64,000 nt of DNA from positions 62,001 through 126,000 of the forward strand of contig JAEEIK010000103.1 in assembly GCA_016281335.1 (NCBI GenBank), written 5' to 3'. Below the pieces are notes generated by a model. It was not told the DNA's origin and searched no databases. It saw only the letters and a program-made list of their open reading frames with translations. The translations under genes and the position numbers were made by a program. The DNA comes from Lachnospiraceae bacterium. GTDB lineage: Bacteria > Bacillota > Clostridia > Lachnospirales > Lachnospiraceae. Position 1 is the stretch's first letter. Every line of letters begins with the position of its first letter. Positions 8,643 through 18,469 of the stretch are shown here, in pieces.

Positions 8643-9838
8643 GAAGTGACGTAGTGATCGTCGGCGGCGGTATGGCCGGAATGAGCGCCGGAATAATGCT
8701 GTCGGAAGCCGGTCTAAAGACCACGATCCTTGAAAGACAGGAACGGATAGGTAAAAAGCTGCTGCTGACCGGAAGCGGAAAATGCAATATATCAAATATA
8801 AGTATTGATGAAACGCATTATCTTTCGGACGATACCGATAAATTGCGAAAGCTCACGGATAATTTCGGTATTGATGAAGCACGTGAATTTCTGAAAAAAC
8901 TTGGTATAGAGCTTTGCGAAAAAAACGGTTTTCTGTATCCGGTTACCAGACAGGCATCCACGGTACTTGATGCATTAAGATTTAAGCTCGAAGAGAACGG
9001 AGTGGAGACAGTCACCGATACCTTAGTCACAAAGCTGGATAAAAAAGACGGCAGGTTTATCATAAATGCTTCAAATGGATGTACTTATGAGGCAGACCGT
9101 TGTATCCTTGCCTGCGGCGGTCTTGCGGGAGTATACGGGGAAGATAAAACAAACGGCTATGAACTGCTGAAAAGGAACGGCCACAGAATAAACAAGCCTT
9201 ATCCGGCTCTTGTCCAACTGCTTGCTGTTGAGGAGCTGAAAGCCATAGCAGGTATAAGATGTGATGCTAAACTATGCCTGCTGGAAAACGGAAATAAAAT
9301 AGCCGAAGAAGCCGGAGAACTGCAGATAACCGAGAAGGCATTTTCGGGAATACCCGTATTCCAGCTTAGCCGCTATATGATAAGGCCCGGCAATTATTCT
9401 CTTAAGATAGATTTTCTTCCCTTTGCGGAAGCTGAGGCTGTGCAGGCCAGATACGAAAGTTTTAGGGAAAGAGAAGCGGAAAAGTTTTTTGCGGGTTGGT
9501 TAAATAAAAAACTGGCCATATATCTGTTAAAAATGGAGGGAGTGAAGCCTTCCTGTAAAACAGCGGAACTGACTGTCGAAGATATGAAAAAACTGGTAAA
9601 CGGTTTTAAGAATGCTGTATTTGAACTGAAAGGCACAAACGGATACAGAAACGCGCAGGTCAGCGGAGGCGGCGTGCCTTTAACGGAAGTGAACGAGCAA
9701 CTGGAAAGCCGGCTGATGCCGGGATTATATATACTCGGAGAGATGCTGAATGTATGCGGGGAGTGCGGAGGCTATAACCTTCATTTTGCAATGGCTTCAG
9801 CCTATGCAGCCTCGCGGGGGATAATATGTACAGGATAG
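8639..9838 (+). CDS. HI0933/BaiN-like FAD flavoprotein
   Basis: 399 residues. The N-terminal Rossmann fold for FAD, VIVGGGMAGMSAGIMLSEAG (residues ~5-24), is followed by ILERQERIGKKLLLTGSGKCN, the GKK..TG.G.CN signature of the HI0933-like (YhiN/BaiN, aminoacetone-oxidase-annotated) family. CGECGGYNLHFA near the C-terminus is the second FAD-contact signature of the family. The physiological substrate is not known for most members. It overlaps the upstream membrane protein by 4 nt and the downstream FAD gene by 13 nt. Confidence 0.92.
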   Translation: MRSDVVIVGGGMAGMSAGIMLSEAGLKTTILERQERIGKKLLLTGSGKCNISNISIDETHYLSDDTDKLRKLTDNFGIDEAREFLKKLGIELCEKNGFLYPVTRQASTVLDALRFKLEENGVETVTDTLVTKLDKKDGRFIINASNGCTYEADRCILACGGLAGVYGEDKTNGYELLKRNGHRINKPYPALVQLLAVEELKAIAGIRCDAKLCLLENGNKIAEEAGELQITEKAFSGIPVFQLSRYMIRPGNYSLKIDFLPFAEAEAVQARYESFREREAEKFFAGWLNKKLAIYLLKMEGVKPSCKTAELTVEDMKKLVNGFKNAVFELKGTNGYRNAQVSGGGVPLTEVNEQLESRLMPGLYILGEMLNVCGECGGYNLHFAMASAYAASRGIICTG

Positions 9839-11448
9839 ATTCAATAAAACTTAAACCTCCGATACAGGATGAGAAAACGCTCCTTGCAGTTACAGTGGCC
9901 AAGCTTACCGGATTGGGACCGGCGGATGTCAATAATCTGACTATACTCCGCAGATCCATAGATGCCAGGAGAAAGCCGGACATTGTGCTTGTATATAATG
10001 TTGCCTTTGATCTGACCAAGCCGGAGAGAGGGATGAAACTGCTGACTTCTTCCAAACACGGTGTGGAAGTGAAGATGTACAAGCCGGAGGAGTACCAATA
10101 CCGCAGATTAGCGGGACGGATGATAGAAGAAGACGAAAGACCGGTGGTGGTGGGAGCAGGTCCCGCCGGCCTGTTCTGCGCTTATATACTTGCGGTTAAC
10201 GGGTTGCGACCTATCATTATAGAACGCGGCAGAAGTATTGACAGACGAACTGCCGATGTTAAGAAATTCTGGGAAAGCGGAAAGCTTGATACCGAGTCGA
10301 ACGTTCAGTTCGGAGAAGGCGGGGCAGGCACCTTCTCTGACGGAAAGCTTAATTCTACAGTAGCAGGAAAATCTATGTTTGCCAATGAAGTGTTGAAGTG
10401 TTTTGTCAGATTCGGAGCCGATAAGTCCATCTTATACAGCAATAAACCGCATATAGGGACCGATGAACTTAAACGTGTCATTATCAATATGCACAAAGAA
10501 CTCGAGAATCTGGGGGCTGAATTTCACTTTGAATGTAAGCTGACACGTTGTATAATCAGAGATGGTGTATTAAGAGGCATAAGATATAAGAAAAACGGCG
10601 AGAGCAGGGAAAGAGCCTGCAGATATGCAATACTCTGCATAGGTCACAGCGCCAGGGATACTTTTTATTCGCTCTCGATGGAAGGAATGCTTATGGAACC
10701 CAAAGCCTTTGCCGTGGGCTTAAGGGTACAGCATCCCCAGGAACTGATAAACAGGGATCAGTATGGTGCCGGATATGAAAGAAAAAATCTGCCGGCTGCT
10801 GATTACAAGCTGACTTATAAGGCTGCATCCGGCAGAGGAGTATATTCTTTCTGCATGTGTCCGGGAGGATATATAGTAAATGCTTCCAGTGAAGAAGGAC
10901 ATCTTGCCGTTAACGGCATGAGTTATATGAAGAGGGATTCGGGCTGGGCTAATTCAGCCATAGTGGTGTCCGTAGATAAGAGTATTTACGGAGAAGGCTT
11001 GTTCGCGGGAGTGAGCTTCCAGCGTGAACTGGAGATGAATGCATATAATCTCGGACAGGGAAGCATTCCTGTTGAAAGAGTCGGTGATTATTTCAAATGT
11101 GCTGATGCGGGACATCTGTCGAAGAGCGCTTATACACCGATGATAAAAGGAAAATACCGCTATGCTCCTTTACATGAATTGCTTTCAAAGCCTTTATATA
11201 ACGACATAAGAGAAGCATTTACGGATTTTGACAGAAAGCTTCCGGGTTTTGCAAACGATGAGGCCCTCTTTGCAGGCGTAGAGAGCAGGACATCTTCACC
11301 TATAAGAATGATCAGGGGCGAAAGCCTGGAGAGCAATATAGAAGGACTGTATCCCTGCGGTGAGGGCGCGGGATATGCAGGCGGGATAACCAGTGCCGCT
11401 GCCGACGGAATGAAAGTGGCAGAAGCGCTGATAACAAAATATTTTTGA
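9826..11448 (+). CDS. FAD-dependent dehydrogenase, COG2509 family
   Basis: 540 residues. An N-terminal ~90-residue domain (YRIDSIKL..., RRSIDARRKPDI) precedes the FAD-binding Rossmann motif VVVGAGPAGLFCAYILA (~residues 107-123). Further flavoprotein blocks follow: NVQFGEGGAGTFSDGKLN, AILCIGHSARDTF, PCGEGAGYAGGITSAAADG. The order and length match the widespread uncharacterised FAD-dependent dehydrogenase family often found near cell-wall and redox genes in Clostridia. The reaction is unknown. The start overlaps the preceding flavoprotein gene, suggesting coupled expression of the two. Confidence 0.92.
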   Translation: MYRIDSIKLKPPIQDEKTLLAVTVAKLTGLGPADVNNLTILRRSIDARRKPDIVLVYNVAFDLTKPERGMKLLTSSKHGVEVKMYKPEEYQYRRLAGRMIEEDERPVVVGAGPAGLFCAYILAVNGLRPIIIERGRSIDRRTADVKKFWESGKLDTESNVQFGEGGAGTFSDGKLNSTVAGKSMFANEVLKCFVRFGADKSILYSNKPHIGTDELKRVIINMHKELENLGAEFHFECKLTRCIIRDGVLRGIRYKKNGESRERACRYAILCIGHSARDTFYSLSMEGMLMEPKAFAVGLRVQHPQELINRDQYGAGYERKNLPAADYKLTYKAASGRGVYSFCMCPGGYIVNASSEEGHLAVNGMSYMKRDSGWANSAIVVSVDKSIYGEGLFAGVSFQRELEMNAYNLGQGSIPVERVGDYFKCADAGHLSKSAYTPMIKGKYRYAPLHELLSKPLYNDIREAFTDFDRKLPGFANDEALFAGVESRTSSPIRMIRGESLESNIEGLYPCGEGAGYAGGITSAAADGMKVAEALITKYF

Positions 11449-11462
11449 GACGGAGCAGACAA

Positions 11463-12305
11463 ATGGATCATTTCAGAGAACTTATAAGATCAAAAAAAAG
11501 AGTTGTGGTGAAGATAGGTTCTTCATCTTTGAGACATAAGGAGACCGGGGATTTTGACTATATCAAGATGGAGACGCTGGTACGGGAACTCTGCAATATA
11601 AGAAATCAGGGAAGAGATGTGATATTGGTTTCTTCGGGAGCCATAGCCGCAGGACGCAAGACTGTAGGACTTAAGGGGGATGACCATACCGTTGCTGTTA
11701 AGCAGGCATGTGCCGCAATAGGCCAGGCACGGCTGATGATGGTATATGAGAGACTCTTCTCCCAGTACGGTCAGACCGCAGCCCAGGTATTGATGACAAA
11801 AGATACGATAGTAGCAGATTTAAACCGTTTCAATGCCCACAATACTTTTATGGAGCTTTTAAATCTCGGAGCGATACCGATCGTTAACGAGAATGATACA
11901 ATATCCACCTATGAGATAGAATTCGGTGATAACGATACGCTTTCGGCAATCGTTACAGCTCTCACCGGCGCGGATCTTTTAATACTTCTTTCCGACATAG
12001 ACGGACTCTATACCGACGATCCGAGGAAGAATCCCGGAGCCGAATTCATGCCGATAGTGACAGAACTGACAGAGGATATAAGGGCTATGGGAAAGGCATC
12101 TACAGGATCGGATGTGGGGACCGGGGGTATGGAGTCAAAACTCAGGGCAGCCGAGATCGCTACCAGATCCGGAGCGGATATGATAATAGCAAATGCCAAA
12201 GATGTGAGGATACTGCACAGGATCATGGACGGACGGGATGTCGGGACACTCTTCCTGGCAAATAAAGACGAGAATTTCTATCTGAAAGATTATGTTGAGG
12301 AATAG
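11463..12305 (+). CDS. proB: Glutamate 5-kinase, short form without PUA domain
   Basis: 280 residues. ProB phosphorylates L-glutamate with ATP in the first step of proline synthesis. The amino-acid-kinase motif VVVKIGSSSL (~residues 13-22) starts the fold; VSSGAIAAGRK, NENDTISTYEIEFGDNDTLSAIV and GTGGMESKLRAAEIA follow in the expected order. It stops after the kinase domain, with no PUA domain, as in many Clostridia. The ATG at 11463 is preferred because GGAG lies 7-8 nt upstream; a TTG at 11445 would overlap the previous gene. proA is three genes downstream in the same run. Confidence 0.95.
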   Translation: MDHFRELIRSKKRVVVKIGSSSLRHKETGDFDYIKMETLVRELCNIRNQGRDVILVSSGAIAAGRKTVGLKGDDHTVAVKQACAAIGQARLMMVYERLFSQYGQTAAQVLMTKDTIVADLNRFNAHNTFMELLNLGAIPIVNENDTISTYEIEFGDNDTLSAIVTALTGADLLILLSDIDGLYTDDPRKNPGAEFMPIVTELTEDIRAMGKASTGSDVGTGGMESKLRAAEIATRSGADMIIANAKDVRILHRIMDGRDVGTLFLANKDENFYLKDYVEE

Positions 12306-12310
12306 ATAAT

Positions 12311-12529
12311 ATGAATATGGATGAAAGGATAAAGCGTATCAATGAGCTTTATCATAAATCTCAGACTCCCGAAGGCTTGACGGCAGAAGAAAAAATGGAA
12401 CAGCGTGTTCTGAGAAAGGAATATGTGGATTCCATCAGGAATAACTTAAAAGCCCAGCTTGATAATATAGATATTGTTGAAAAAGACGGAAGCATCACGA
12501 ACCTCGGAGAAAAATTCGACAAAAAATGA
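12311..12529 (+). CDS. DUF896 family small protein
   Basis: 72 residues. The sequence (ERIKRINELYHKSQ, LTAEEKMEQRVLRKEY, SIRNNLKAQLDNI) matches the DUF896/YnzC family of small helical-hairpin proteins found in Firmicutes. The molecular function is not established. It lies 5 nt after proB and overlaps the 5-FCL start by 4 nt. Confidence 0.9.
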   Translation: MNMDERIKRINELYHKSQTPEGLTAEEKMEQRVLRKEYVDSIRNNLKAQLDNIDIVEKDGSITNLGEKFDKK

Positions 12530-13074
12530 GTATTGAGAAAAAAGAACTCAGAAAAAAAATACTGAAAGAAAGAGATGCACTCAGCTTTGAGCAGAGGGAT
12601 AATGATTCGGGAACGATCTGCGATCTGCTCTTTCTTCATCCTGCTGTTCTTAATGCCAAAAGTATACTGATGTTTGCATCATTCGGAAGCGAACCCAATA
12701 CCGATATAATTGCCTTGAGGGCTATGGACATGGGAAAAGAGGTTTTCTATCCGAAGGTGGAAGATAAAGAGATAAGGTTTTACGGGACTGAAGATATATT
12801 TAAACTGAAAGCCGGATATAAGGATATAAGGGAACCGGAAACCGGACGACCATGGGATGGGGAGGAAAAGGGTGCGGTGATACTGGTGCCCGGAACGGCC
12901 TTTGACAGAGAAGGAAGAAGAATGGGTTACGGCGGCGGCTTTTATGACAGATTTTTAAAAGAGCACCCGTCCATATACAGGATAGGAATATGCTTTCCTT
13001 TTCAGCTGCTTGACAGTATACCTGCAGAGGAACATGACGAGAGAGTTGATATGGTAATTACAGGGAGGGAATGA
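12526..13074 (+). CDS. 5-formyltetrahydrofolate cyclo-ligase
   Basis: 182 residues, standard length. The enzyme converts 5-formyl-THF with ATP to 5,10-methenyl-THF. The basic N-terminal [16 protein letters not shown] contains the ATP-contact lysine/arginine region. [24 protein letters not shown] (residues ~125-148) is the glycine-rich folate/ATP signature. The ATG overlaps the DUF896 stop, and proA begins 1 nt after the stop. A placement between proB and proA is common in this lineage. Confidence 0.95.
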   Translation: MSIEKKELRKKILKERDALSFEQRDNDSGTICDLLFLHPAVLNAKSILMFASFGSEPNTDIIALRAMDMGKEVFYPKVEDKEIRFYGTEDIFKLKAGYKDIREPETGRPWDGEEKGAVILVPGTAFDREGRRMGYGGGFYDRFLKEHPSIYRIGICFPFQLLDSIPAEEHDERVDMVITGRE

Positions 13075-13075
13075 T

Positions 13076-14317
13076 ATGGAACTGGAAGTATTGTGCCGGA
13101 ATGCCAAAGCGGCAAAATATGAACTGAACAGACTGAGTACCGAAAAGAAAAACGAAGCACTCAAAAAGGCCGCGGAATACATAAAGGCTGCAGCTTCTGA
13201 CATTATTGAGGCAAATAAAAAAGATCTGATCAATGCCGATGAAAAAGGCATGAGCCCGGCGTTAAAAGACAGACTTAAGCTTGATGATAAAAGGATAGAC
13301 GGTATATGCGAAGGACTGATGCAGGTAGCTGATCTAAATGATCCGGTGGGTGAAGTGCTTGAGAAGTTTGAAAGGCCTAACGGTCTTAAGCTGGAAAAAG
13401 TCAGAGTGCCCCTTGGCGTAATCGGAATAATATATGAGTCAAGACCTAACGTGACTGCAGATGCTTTTGCGCTTACATTCAAGGCAGGAAATGTAGTAAT
13501 ACTCAAGGGCGGAAGTGATGCGATCAATTCCAATAAAGCAATCACTGACGTGATCAGAAGGGCGCTTAAGGACTGCGGTATCAACGAAGATGCGGTAAGT
13601 CTCATAGAGTCAACCGACAGGGAAACAACAAAAGCATTTATGCAGATGAAGGAATATGTGGACGTGCTGATTCCCAGAGGTTCAGCGGGACTTATCAGAT
13701 CCGTGGTAGAGAATTCAAAAATACCTGTTATAGAGACGGGTGCAGGAAACTGTCATATCTTTATTGATGAGACAGCCGATGCTGACATGGCAACAGAGAT
13801 AATCATCAATGCAAAGACTCAGAGGCTGGGGGTATGCAATACCTGTGAATCTCTGGTTGTACACGAAAAGGCTATGGACAGGGTTATGAAGAAGGTGGCA
13901 GCCGCTCTTAAGGAGAAAAATGTTGATATAAGGGCTGATGAGGAAGCAAGACTGTCTCTTGACTGCAATGCCGCAACTGAAGAAGATTTCGGAACCGAAT
14001 ATCTTGATCTTATAATTTCGGTTAAAACAGTAAAGAATATTGATGAAGCCATAGCTCATATCAATAAATATTCTACGCATCATTCCGAAGCGATCATTAC
14101 GGAAGATAAGGCTAATGCGGAAAAATTCCTTAAGGAAGTGGATTCGGCCTGCGTATATGTTAATGCTTCCACACGTTTTACCGACGGTTTTGAATTCGGT
14201 TTCGGAGCAGAGATAGGCATAAGCACGCAGATGCTGCATGCAAGAGGTCCGATGGGACTTCGTGAACTTACTTCATACAAGTACAGGATACAGGGAAACG
14301 GACAGGTACGAAAGTAA
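13076..14317 (+). CDS. proA: Glutamate-5-semialdehyde dehydrogenase (gamma-glutamyl phosphate reductase)
   Basis: 413 residues. It reduces gamma-glutamyl phosphate with NADPH to glutamate-5-semialdehyde, the second proline step after ProB. Characteristic segments are [33 protein letters not shown], the [12 protein letters not shown] block, [15 protein letters not shown] with the catalytic cysteine, and the C-terminal [17 protein letters not shown]. The last base of the TAA is the first base of the miaB ATG. Confidence 0.97.
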   Translation: MELEVLCRNAKAAKYELNRLSTEKKNEALKKAAEYIKAAASDIIEANKKDLINADEKGMSPALKDRLKLDDKRIDGICEGLMQVADLNDPVGEVLEKFERPNGLKLEKVRVPLGVIGIIYESRPNVTADAFALTFKAGNVVILKGGSDAINSNKAITDVIRRALKDCGINEDAVSLIESTDRETTKAFMQMKEYVDVLIPRGSAGLIRSVVENSKIPVIETGAGNCHIFIDETADADMATEIIINAKTQRLGVCNTCESLVVHEKAMDRVMKKVAAALKEKNVDIRADEEARLSLDCNAATEEDFGTEYLDLIISVKTVKNIDEAIAHINKYSTHHSEAIITEDKANAEKFLKEVDSACVYVNASTRFTDGFEFGFGAEIGISTQMLHARGPMGLRELTSYKYRIQGNGQVRK

Positions 14318-15771
14318 TGCATGCTTTCAGGGATGTCGATTACGACAGATATACGATAACAAAAGAATATGATCCCGATGTGGAAAGCATAAGACAGAGG
14401 GATATGATAAAGAGTGCGGCTGCACTCGTTAAAAGTAAAAAAGAACAGCTCGGCAGGGATATAACGGCCTGTGTCGTTACCTTCGGCTGTCAGATGAATT
14501 CCAGGGATTCCGAAAAGATCAGCGGTGTTTTGTTAAGCTGCGGCATAAGTCTTACGGAAGATGAGAATGCGGATATCGTTATCTATAACACCTGCACGGT
14601 AAGGGATAATGCCAATCAGCGTGTATACGGAAGACTCGGTAATCTGGGCGTTATGAAAAAGAAGAACCCGGATAAAAAGATCGTACTCTGCGGCTGCATG
14701 GTCCAGGAAACTGCGGTCATTGAAAAGCTCAGGGAAAGCTATTCCTTTGTTGATATGATCTTCGGAACTCATAATATCTATAAGTTTCCGGAGCTTCTGG
14801 TAAGGCTGCTTCAGGAAGATAAGATGATAGTCGATGTCTGGAAGAAGACGGACAGTATAGTTGAAGATCTGCCGACAGTCAGGAAGTATCCTTTTAAATC
14901 AGGCGTAAATATCATGTTCGGCTGTGATAATTTCTGTTCATACTGTATAGTTCCCTATGTGCGCGGCAGGGAGCGCAGCCGTAAAAGCTCTGAGATACTT
15001 GATGAAGTAAGAAGGCTTTCCGAAAGCGGCGTAAGTGAAGTGATGCTTCTCGGACAGAATGTGAATTCCTATGGCAGAGGCCTGGAGGGAGAGATAAGTT
15101 TTCCCGGGCTCCTTAGGGAAGTGGAAAAGATCGACGGTATCAGACGCATACGTTTTATGACTTCACATCCGAAGGACCTTTCCGATGAACTTATAGATGT
15201 GATGGCCTCGAGTGATAAGATATGTTCGCATCTGCATCTGCCGGTACAGTCAGGTTCCGACAAAGTACTGGAAATGATGAACAGAAAATACAGCAGGGAA
15301 AGCTATCTTAAGCTGGTAGGAAAACTCAGGAAAGCCATGCCTGATCTTTCCATCACCACTGATATAATCGTGGGTTTCCCCGGCGAGGAAGAAGCTGATA
15401 TTGATGATACGGTGAGTCTGGTACACGAAGCGGCATATGACAATGCGTTTACCTTTATCTACTCGAAAAGGGCAGGAACGCCGGCATCAAATTATCCGGC
15501 TACGTTAAGCGATGAACAGATAAGCAGCGGCTTTAACAAAGTGCTTGCGGCTGTTCAGGAAGAGGCAAGAAAAAACGTAGCGAGATTCGCCGGAAGGACC
15601 ATGGAAGTACTGGTTGAGGAAGTGAATGAAAAAGATAAGGAGTATATGACCGGCAGGCTTTCCGGAAATGTGCTGGTACATTTCAAGGGAGATGCATCTC
15701 TTACAGGTTCCTATCTGAAGGTAAAACTTGTTGAGAATAAAGGTTTTTACTATATCGGGGAAAGAGTATGA
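14317..15771 (+). CDS. miaB: MiaB tRNA-2-methylthio-N6-dimethylallyladenosine synthase
   Basis: 484 residues. This is a radical-SAM methylthiotransferase that adds a methylthio group to i6A37 of tRNA. The N-terminal UPF0004 domain has the cluster cysteines in TFGCQMN, YNTCTVRDNANQ and CGCMVQ. The radical SAM cysteines are in GCDNFCSYCIVPYVRGRERSR (~residues 203-223), and a TRAM domain closes the protein (~415-480). The N-terminus has a ~45-residue extension before the first cysteine, usual in Clostridia. Its substrate base is made by MiaA, encoded four genes downstream, so one operon carries both steps. Confidence 0.97.
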   Translation: MHAFRDVDYDRYTITKEYDPDVESIRQRDMIKSAAALVKSKKEQLGRDITACVVTFGCQMNSRDSEKISGVLLSCGISLTEDENADIVIYNTCTVRDNANQRVYGRLGNLGVMKKKNPDKKIVLCGCMVQETAVIEKLRESYSFVDMIFGTHNIYKFPELLVRLLQEDKMIVDVWKKTDSIVEDLPTVRKYPFKSGVNIMFGCDNFCSYCIVPYVRGRERSRKSSEILDEVRRLSESGVSEVMLLGQNVNSYGRGLEGEISFPGLLREVEKIDGIRRIRFMTSHPKDLSDELIDVMASSDKICSHLHLPVQSGSDKVLEMMNRKYSRESYLKLVGKLRKAMPDLSITTDIIVGFPGEEEADIDDTVSLVHEAAYDNAFTFIYSKRAGTPASNYPATLSDEQISSGFNKVLAAVQEEARKNVARFAGRTMEVLVEEVNEKDKEYMTGRLSGNVLVHFKGDASLTGSYLKVKLVENKGFYYIGERV

Positions 15772-18446
15772 CTGAAATCGATACCGAAAAACTGTCGCCG
15801 ATGATGGCCAAATACCTGGAAACGAAGGAGGAATACAAAGATTGTATTCTCTTTTACCGTTTGGGAGATTTTTATGAGATGTTCTTTGAGGATGCAGAAA
15901 CGGCATCAAGAGAACTGGAACTGACTCTTACCGGGAAGAACTGCGGACTCGATGAAAGGGCGCCCATGTGCGGCGTACCTTATCATGCAGTGGAACAGTA
16001 TTTGAGCAGGCTGGTGGAAAAAGGCTATAAAGTCGCTATCTGCGAACAGGTAGAGGACCCTAAGCTGGCCAAAGGTCTGGTCAAAAGGGAAGTGACCAGG
16101 ATAGTTACCCCCGGTACGAATATCAGCGATCAGGCTCTGGAAGAAGGAAGAAATCATTATATCATGTGCGTCTTCGCAATGCAGAACGTTTATGGTTTCA
16201 GCTGCGCGGATATATCCACCGGAGAGTTTTTCCTTTCGGAAGTAAGCTCCCCGGATAAGCTTAAAGACGAGATACTGAAACTCGAACCCAATGAAATAAT
16301 CTGTAACGACAATCTCAGTATTTTATATCCTGCAATAAATGAGATAAAAGAAAGACTCGGGATCGCAGTGTATGAGCTGGGGGGCTGGTATTTTGACAAG
16401 GCAGAATGTATAAAGACGCTGTGTGAACATTTCAGGGTATCTTCTTTGACAGGGCTCGGCCTTGACTCTTTTGATTCCGGAGTGGTTGCTGCCGGCGCAC
16501 TGATGCAGTATCTCAATGAGACTCAGATGATCCCTCTGACGCATATAACAAGGCTGACTCCTAATAACGGAAGCGAATACATGCTGCTGGATGGTGCATC
16601 CAGACGCAATCTGGAACTTACCGAGACCATGCGCGAAAAACAGAAAAGAGGAACTCTGTTCTGGGTACTTGATAAGACCAAAACCGCCATGGGAGCCAGA
16701 TTGCTAAGGAATGACATAGAACAGCCGCTGCTTGATGAAGCAAGGATAATAAAAAGGCTCGATGCCGTTGAAGAATTATGCAAAAAGGCTGTCGACAGGG
16801 ATGAGATCAGAGAGTATCTTAATGCGATATACGATTTCGAGAGGATACTTGCCAAGGTCAGCTTTCATTCCATAAATCCAAGGGATATGATCGCGTTGCT
16901 GGGATCCTTAAAGATGCTGCCGCCGATAAAACTTGTGCTTTCATCGATGCAGGCTGAAGGGCTTAAGGAGATATATGAGCAGACGGATGAACTCAAGGAT
17001 ATCGCAGACCGGATAGAACGCATGATCATAGATGAACCGCCGCTTACTATCAGGGAAGGCGGGATGATCAGGGACGGCTTTGATCCGGATATAGATAAAC
17101 TCAGAAGAGCGAAAACAGAAGGTAAGCAATGGCTGGCATCGCTGGAAAATGAAGAGAGAGAGCGAACCGGGATAAAGAATCTGAAAGTCAAATACAACAA
17201 GGTCTTCGGCTATTATCTGGAAGTGACCAATTCCTTTAAGGATCTGGTTCCGGATGATTATCAGAGAAAACAGACGCTGACAGGGGCTGAGCGCTATGTC
17301 ACACCTCGTCTGAAAGAACTCGAAGACATGATATTAAATGCCGAAGATAAACTGGCTACCCTTGAATACGATGCTTTCTGCGAACTGCGGGATCTCATAG
17401 AGGCTAATCTTGACCGTATCCAACGTTCTGCCAGAGTAATGGCAAGGCTTGATGTTTATGCTTCGCTGTCGCTGGTCGCAGAACAGAACAACTATGTAAG
17501 ACCGAAGATAAACAGGCAGGGGATAATCGATATCAAGGGCGGTCGCCATCCCGTAGTGGAGCGTATGATACAGGGAGATATGTTCGTGGATAACGATACT
17601 TATCTCGATAACAAAAAGAACTGCATAAGTATAATCACCGGACCCAATATGGCGGGTAAATCAACATATATGAGGCAGGTGGCGCTTATAAGCCTGATGT
17701 TCCAGACAGGAAGTTTCGTGCCGGCAAGAGAGGCATCACTCTGCATAGTAGACAGGATATTTACGAGAGTGGGAGCTTCTGATGACCTGGCAAGCGGACA
17801 GTCGACCTTCATGATAGAGATGAATGAAGTGGCAAATATTTTAAGAAATGCCACACAGAAATCACTTATCATCCTGGATGAGATAGGCAGGGGAACCTCG
17901 ACCTTTGACGGTCTGTCCATTGCCTGGGCCGTGATAGAACATATCAGCAACAAAAAGATACTGGGTGCGAAGACCCTGTTCGCTACGCATTATCATGAGC
18001 TTACCGAACTGGAAGGCAAGATGGATAATGTGAACAATTACTGCATTGCGGTAAAGGAAAAAGGCGATGACATAGTATTCTTACGTAAGATCGTGCCCGG
18101 AGGAGCAGACAAGAGCTACGGCATACAGGTGGCACGGCTTGCCGGTGTACCCAGGGAAGTGACGGACAGGGCTGCACAGATAGTCGTACAGCTCCTTGAT
18201 AACGATATTACCGAAAAGATACAGGAGATTGCCATACCGGCAGGGGCCAGGAAGACGGAAATAAAGACCTATGATGATGTGGAACTGGGGCAGATGAGCT
18301 TTTTTGATACCACCTCCGATGAAGACATTCTTACGGAACTGGCGAAGCTCGAGATCACAACGCTGACTCCTCTGGAGGCTCTGAACACCCTTTACCACCT
18401 TCAGAGCAAGCTTAAAAACCGGTATAAAAAAGGGGAATCAGTTTAA
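15768..18446 (+). CDS. mutS: DNA mismatch repair protein MutS
   Basis: 892 residues, MutS1 length. The mismatch-recognition motif appears as FYRLGDFYEMF (GxFYE type, ~residues 29-39). The ATPase has Walker A TGPNMAGKSTYMRQ at ~624, GASDDLASGQSTFMIEM signature, and Walker B LIILDEIGRGTSTFDG, with ATHYHELTEL further on. The C-terminal clamp-binding/tetramerisation region is present. It overlaps miaB by 4 nt (ATGA). mutL is two genes downstream, the normal partner. Confidence 0.97.
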   Translation: MTEIDTEKLSPMMAKYLETKEEYKDCILFYRLGDFYEMFFEDAETASRELELTLTGKNCGLDERAPMCGVPYHAVEQYLSRLVEKGYKVAICEQVEDPKLAKGLVKREVTRIVTPGTNISDQALEEGRNHYIMCVFAMQNVYGFSCADISTGEFFLSEVSSPDKLKDEILKLEPNEIICNDNLSILYPAINEIKERLGIAVYELGGWYFDKAECIKTLCEHFRVSSLTGLGLDSFDSGVVAAGALMQYLNETQMIPLTHITRLTPNNGSEYMLLDGASRRNLELTETMREKQKRGTLFWVLDKTKTAMGARLLRNDIEQPLLDEARIIKRLDAVEELCKKAVDRDEIREYLNAIYDFERILAKVSFHSINPRDMIALLGSLKMLPPIKLVLSSMQAEGLKEIYEQTDELKDIADRIERMIIDEPPLTIREGGMIRDGFDPDIDKLRRAKTEGKQWLASLENEERERTGIKNLKVKYNKVFGYYLEVTNSFKDLVPDDYQRKQTLTGAERYVTPRLKELEDMILNAEDKLATLEYDAFCELRDLIEANLDRIQRSARVMARLDVYASLSLVAEQNNYVRPKINRQGIIDIKGGRHPVVERMIQGDMFVDNDTYLDNKKNCISIITGPNMAGKSTYMRQVALISLMFQTGSFVPAREASLCIVDRIFTRVGASDDLASGQSTFMIEMNEVANILRNATQKSLIILDEIGRGTSTFDGLSIAWAVIEHISNKKILGAKTLFATHYHELTELEGKMDNVNNYCIAVKEKGDDIVFLRKIVPGGADKSYGIQVARLAGVPREVTDRAAQIVVQLLDNDITEKIQEIAIPAGARKTEIKTYDDVELGQMSFFDTTSDEDILTELAKLEITTLTPLEALNTLYHLQSKLKNRYKKGESV

Positions 18447-18469
18447 AGAAAAGCTGGAGATAAAAGGAA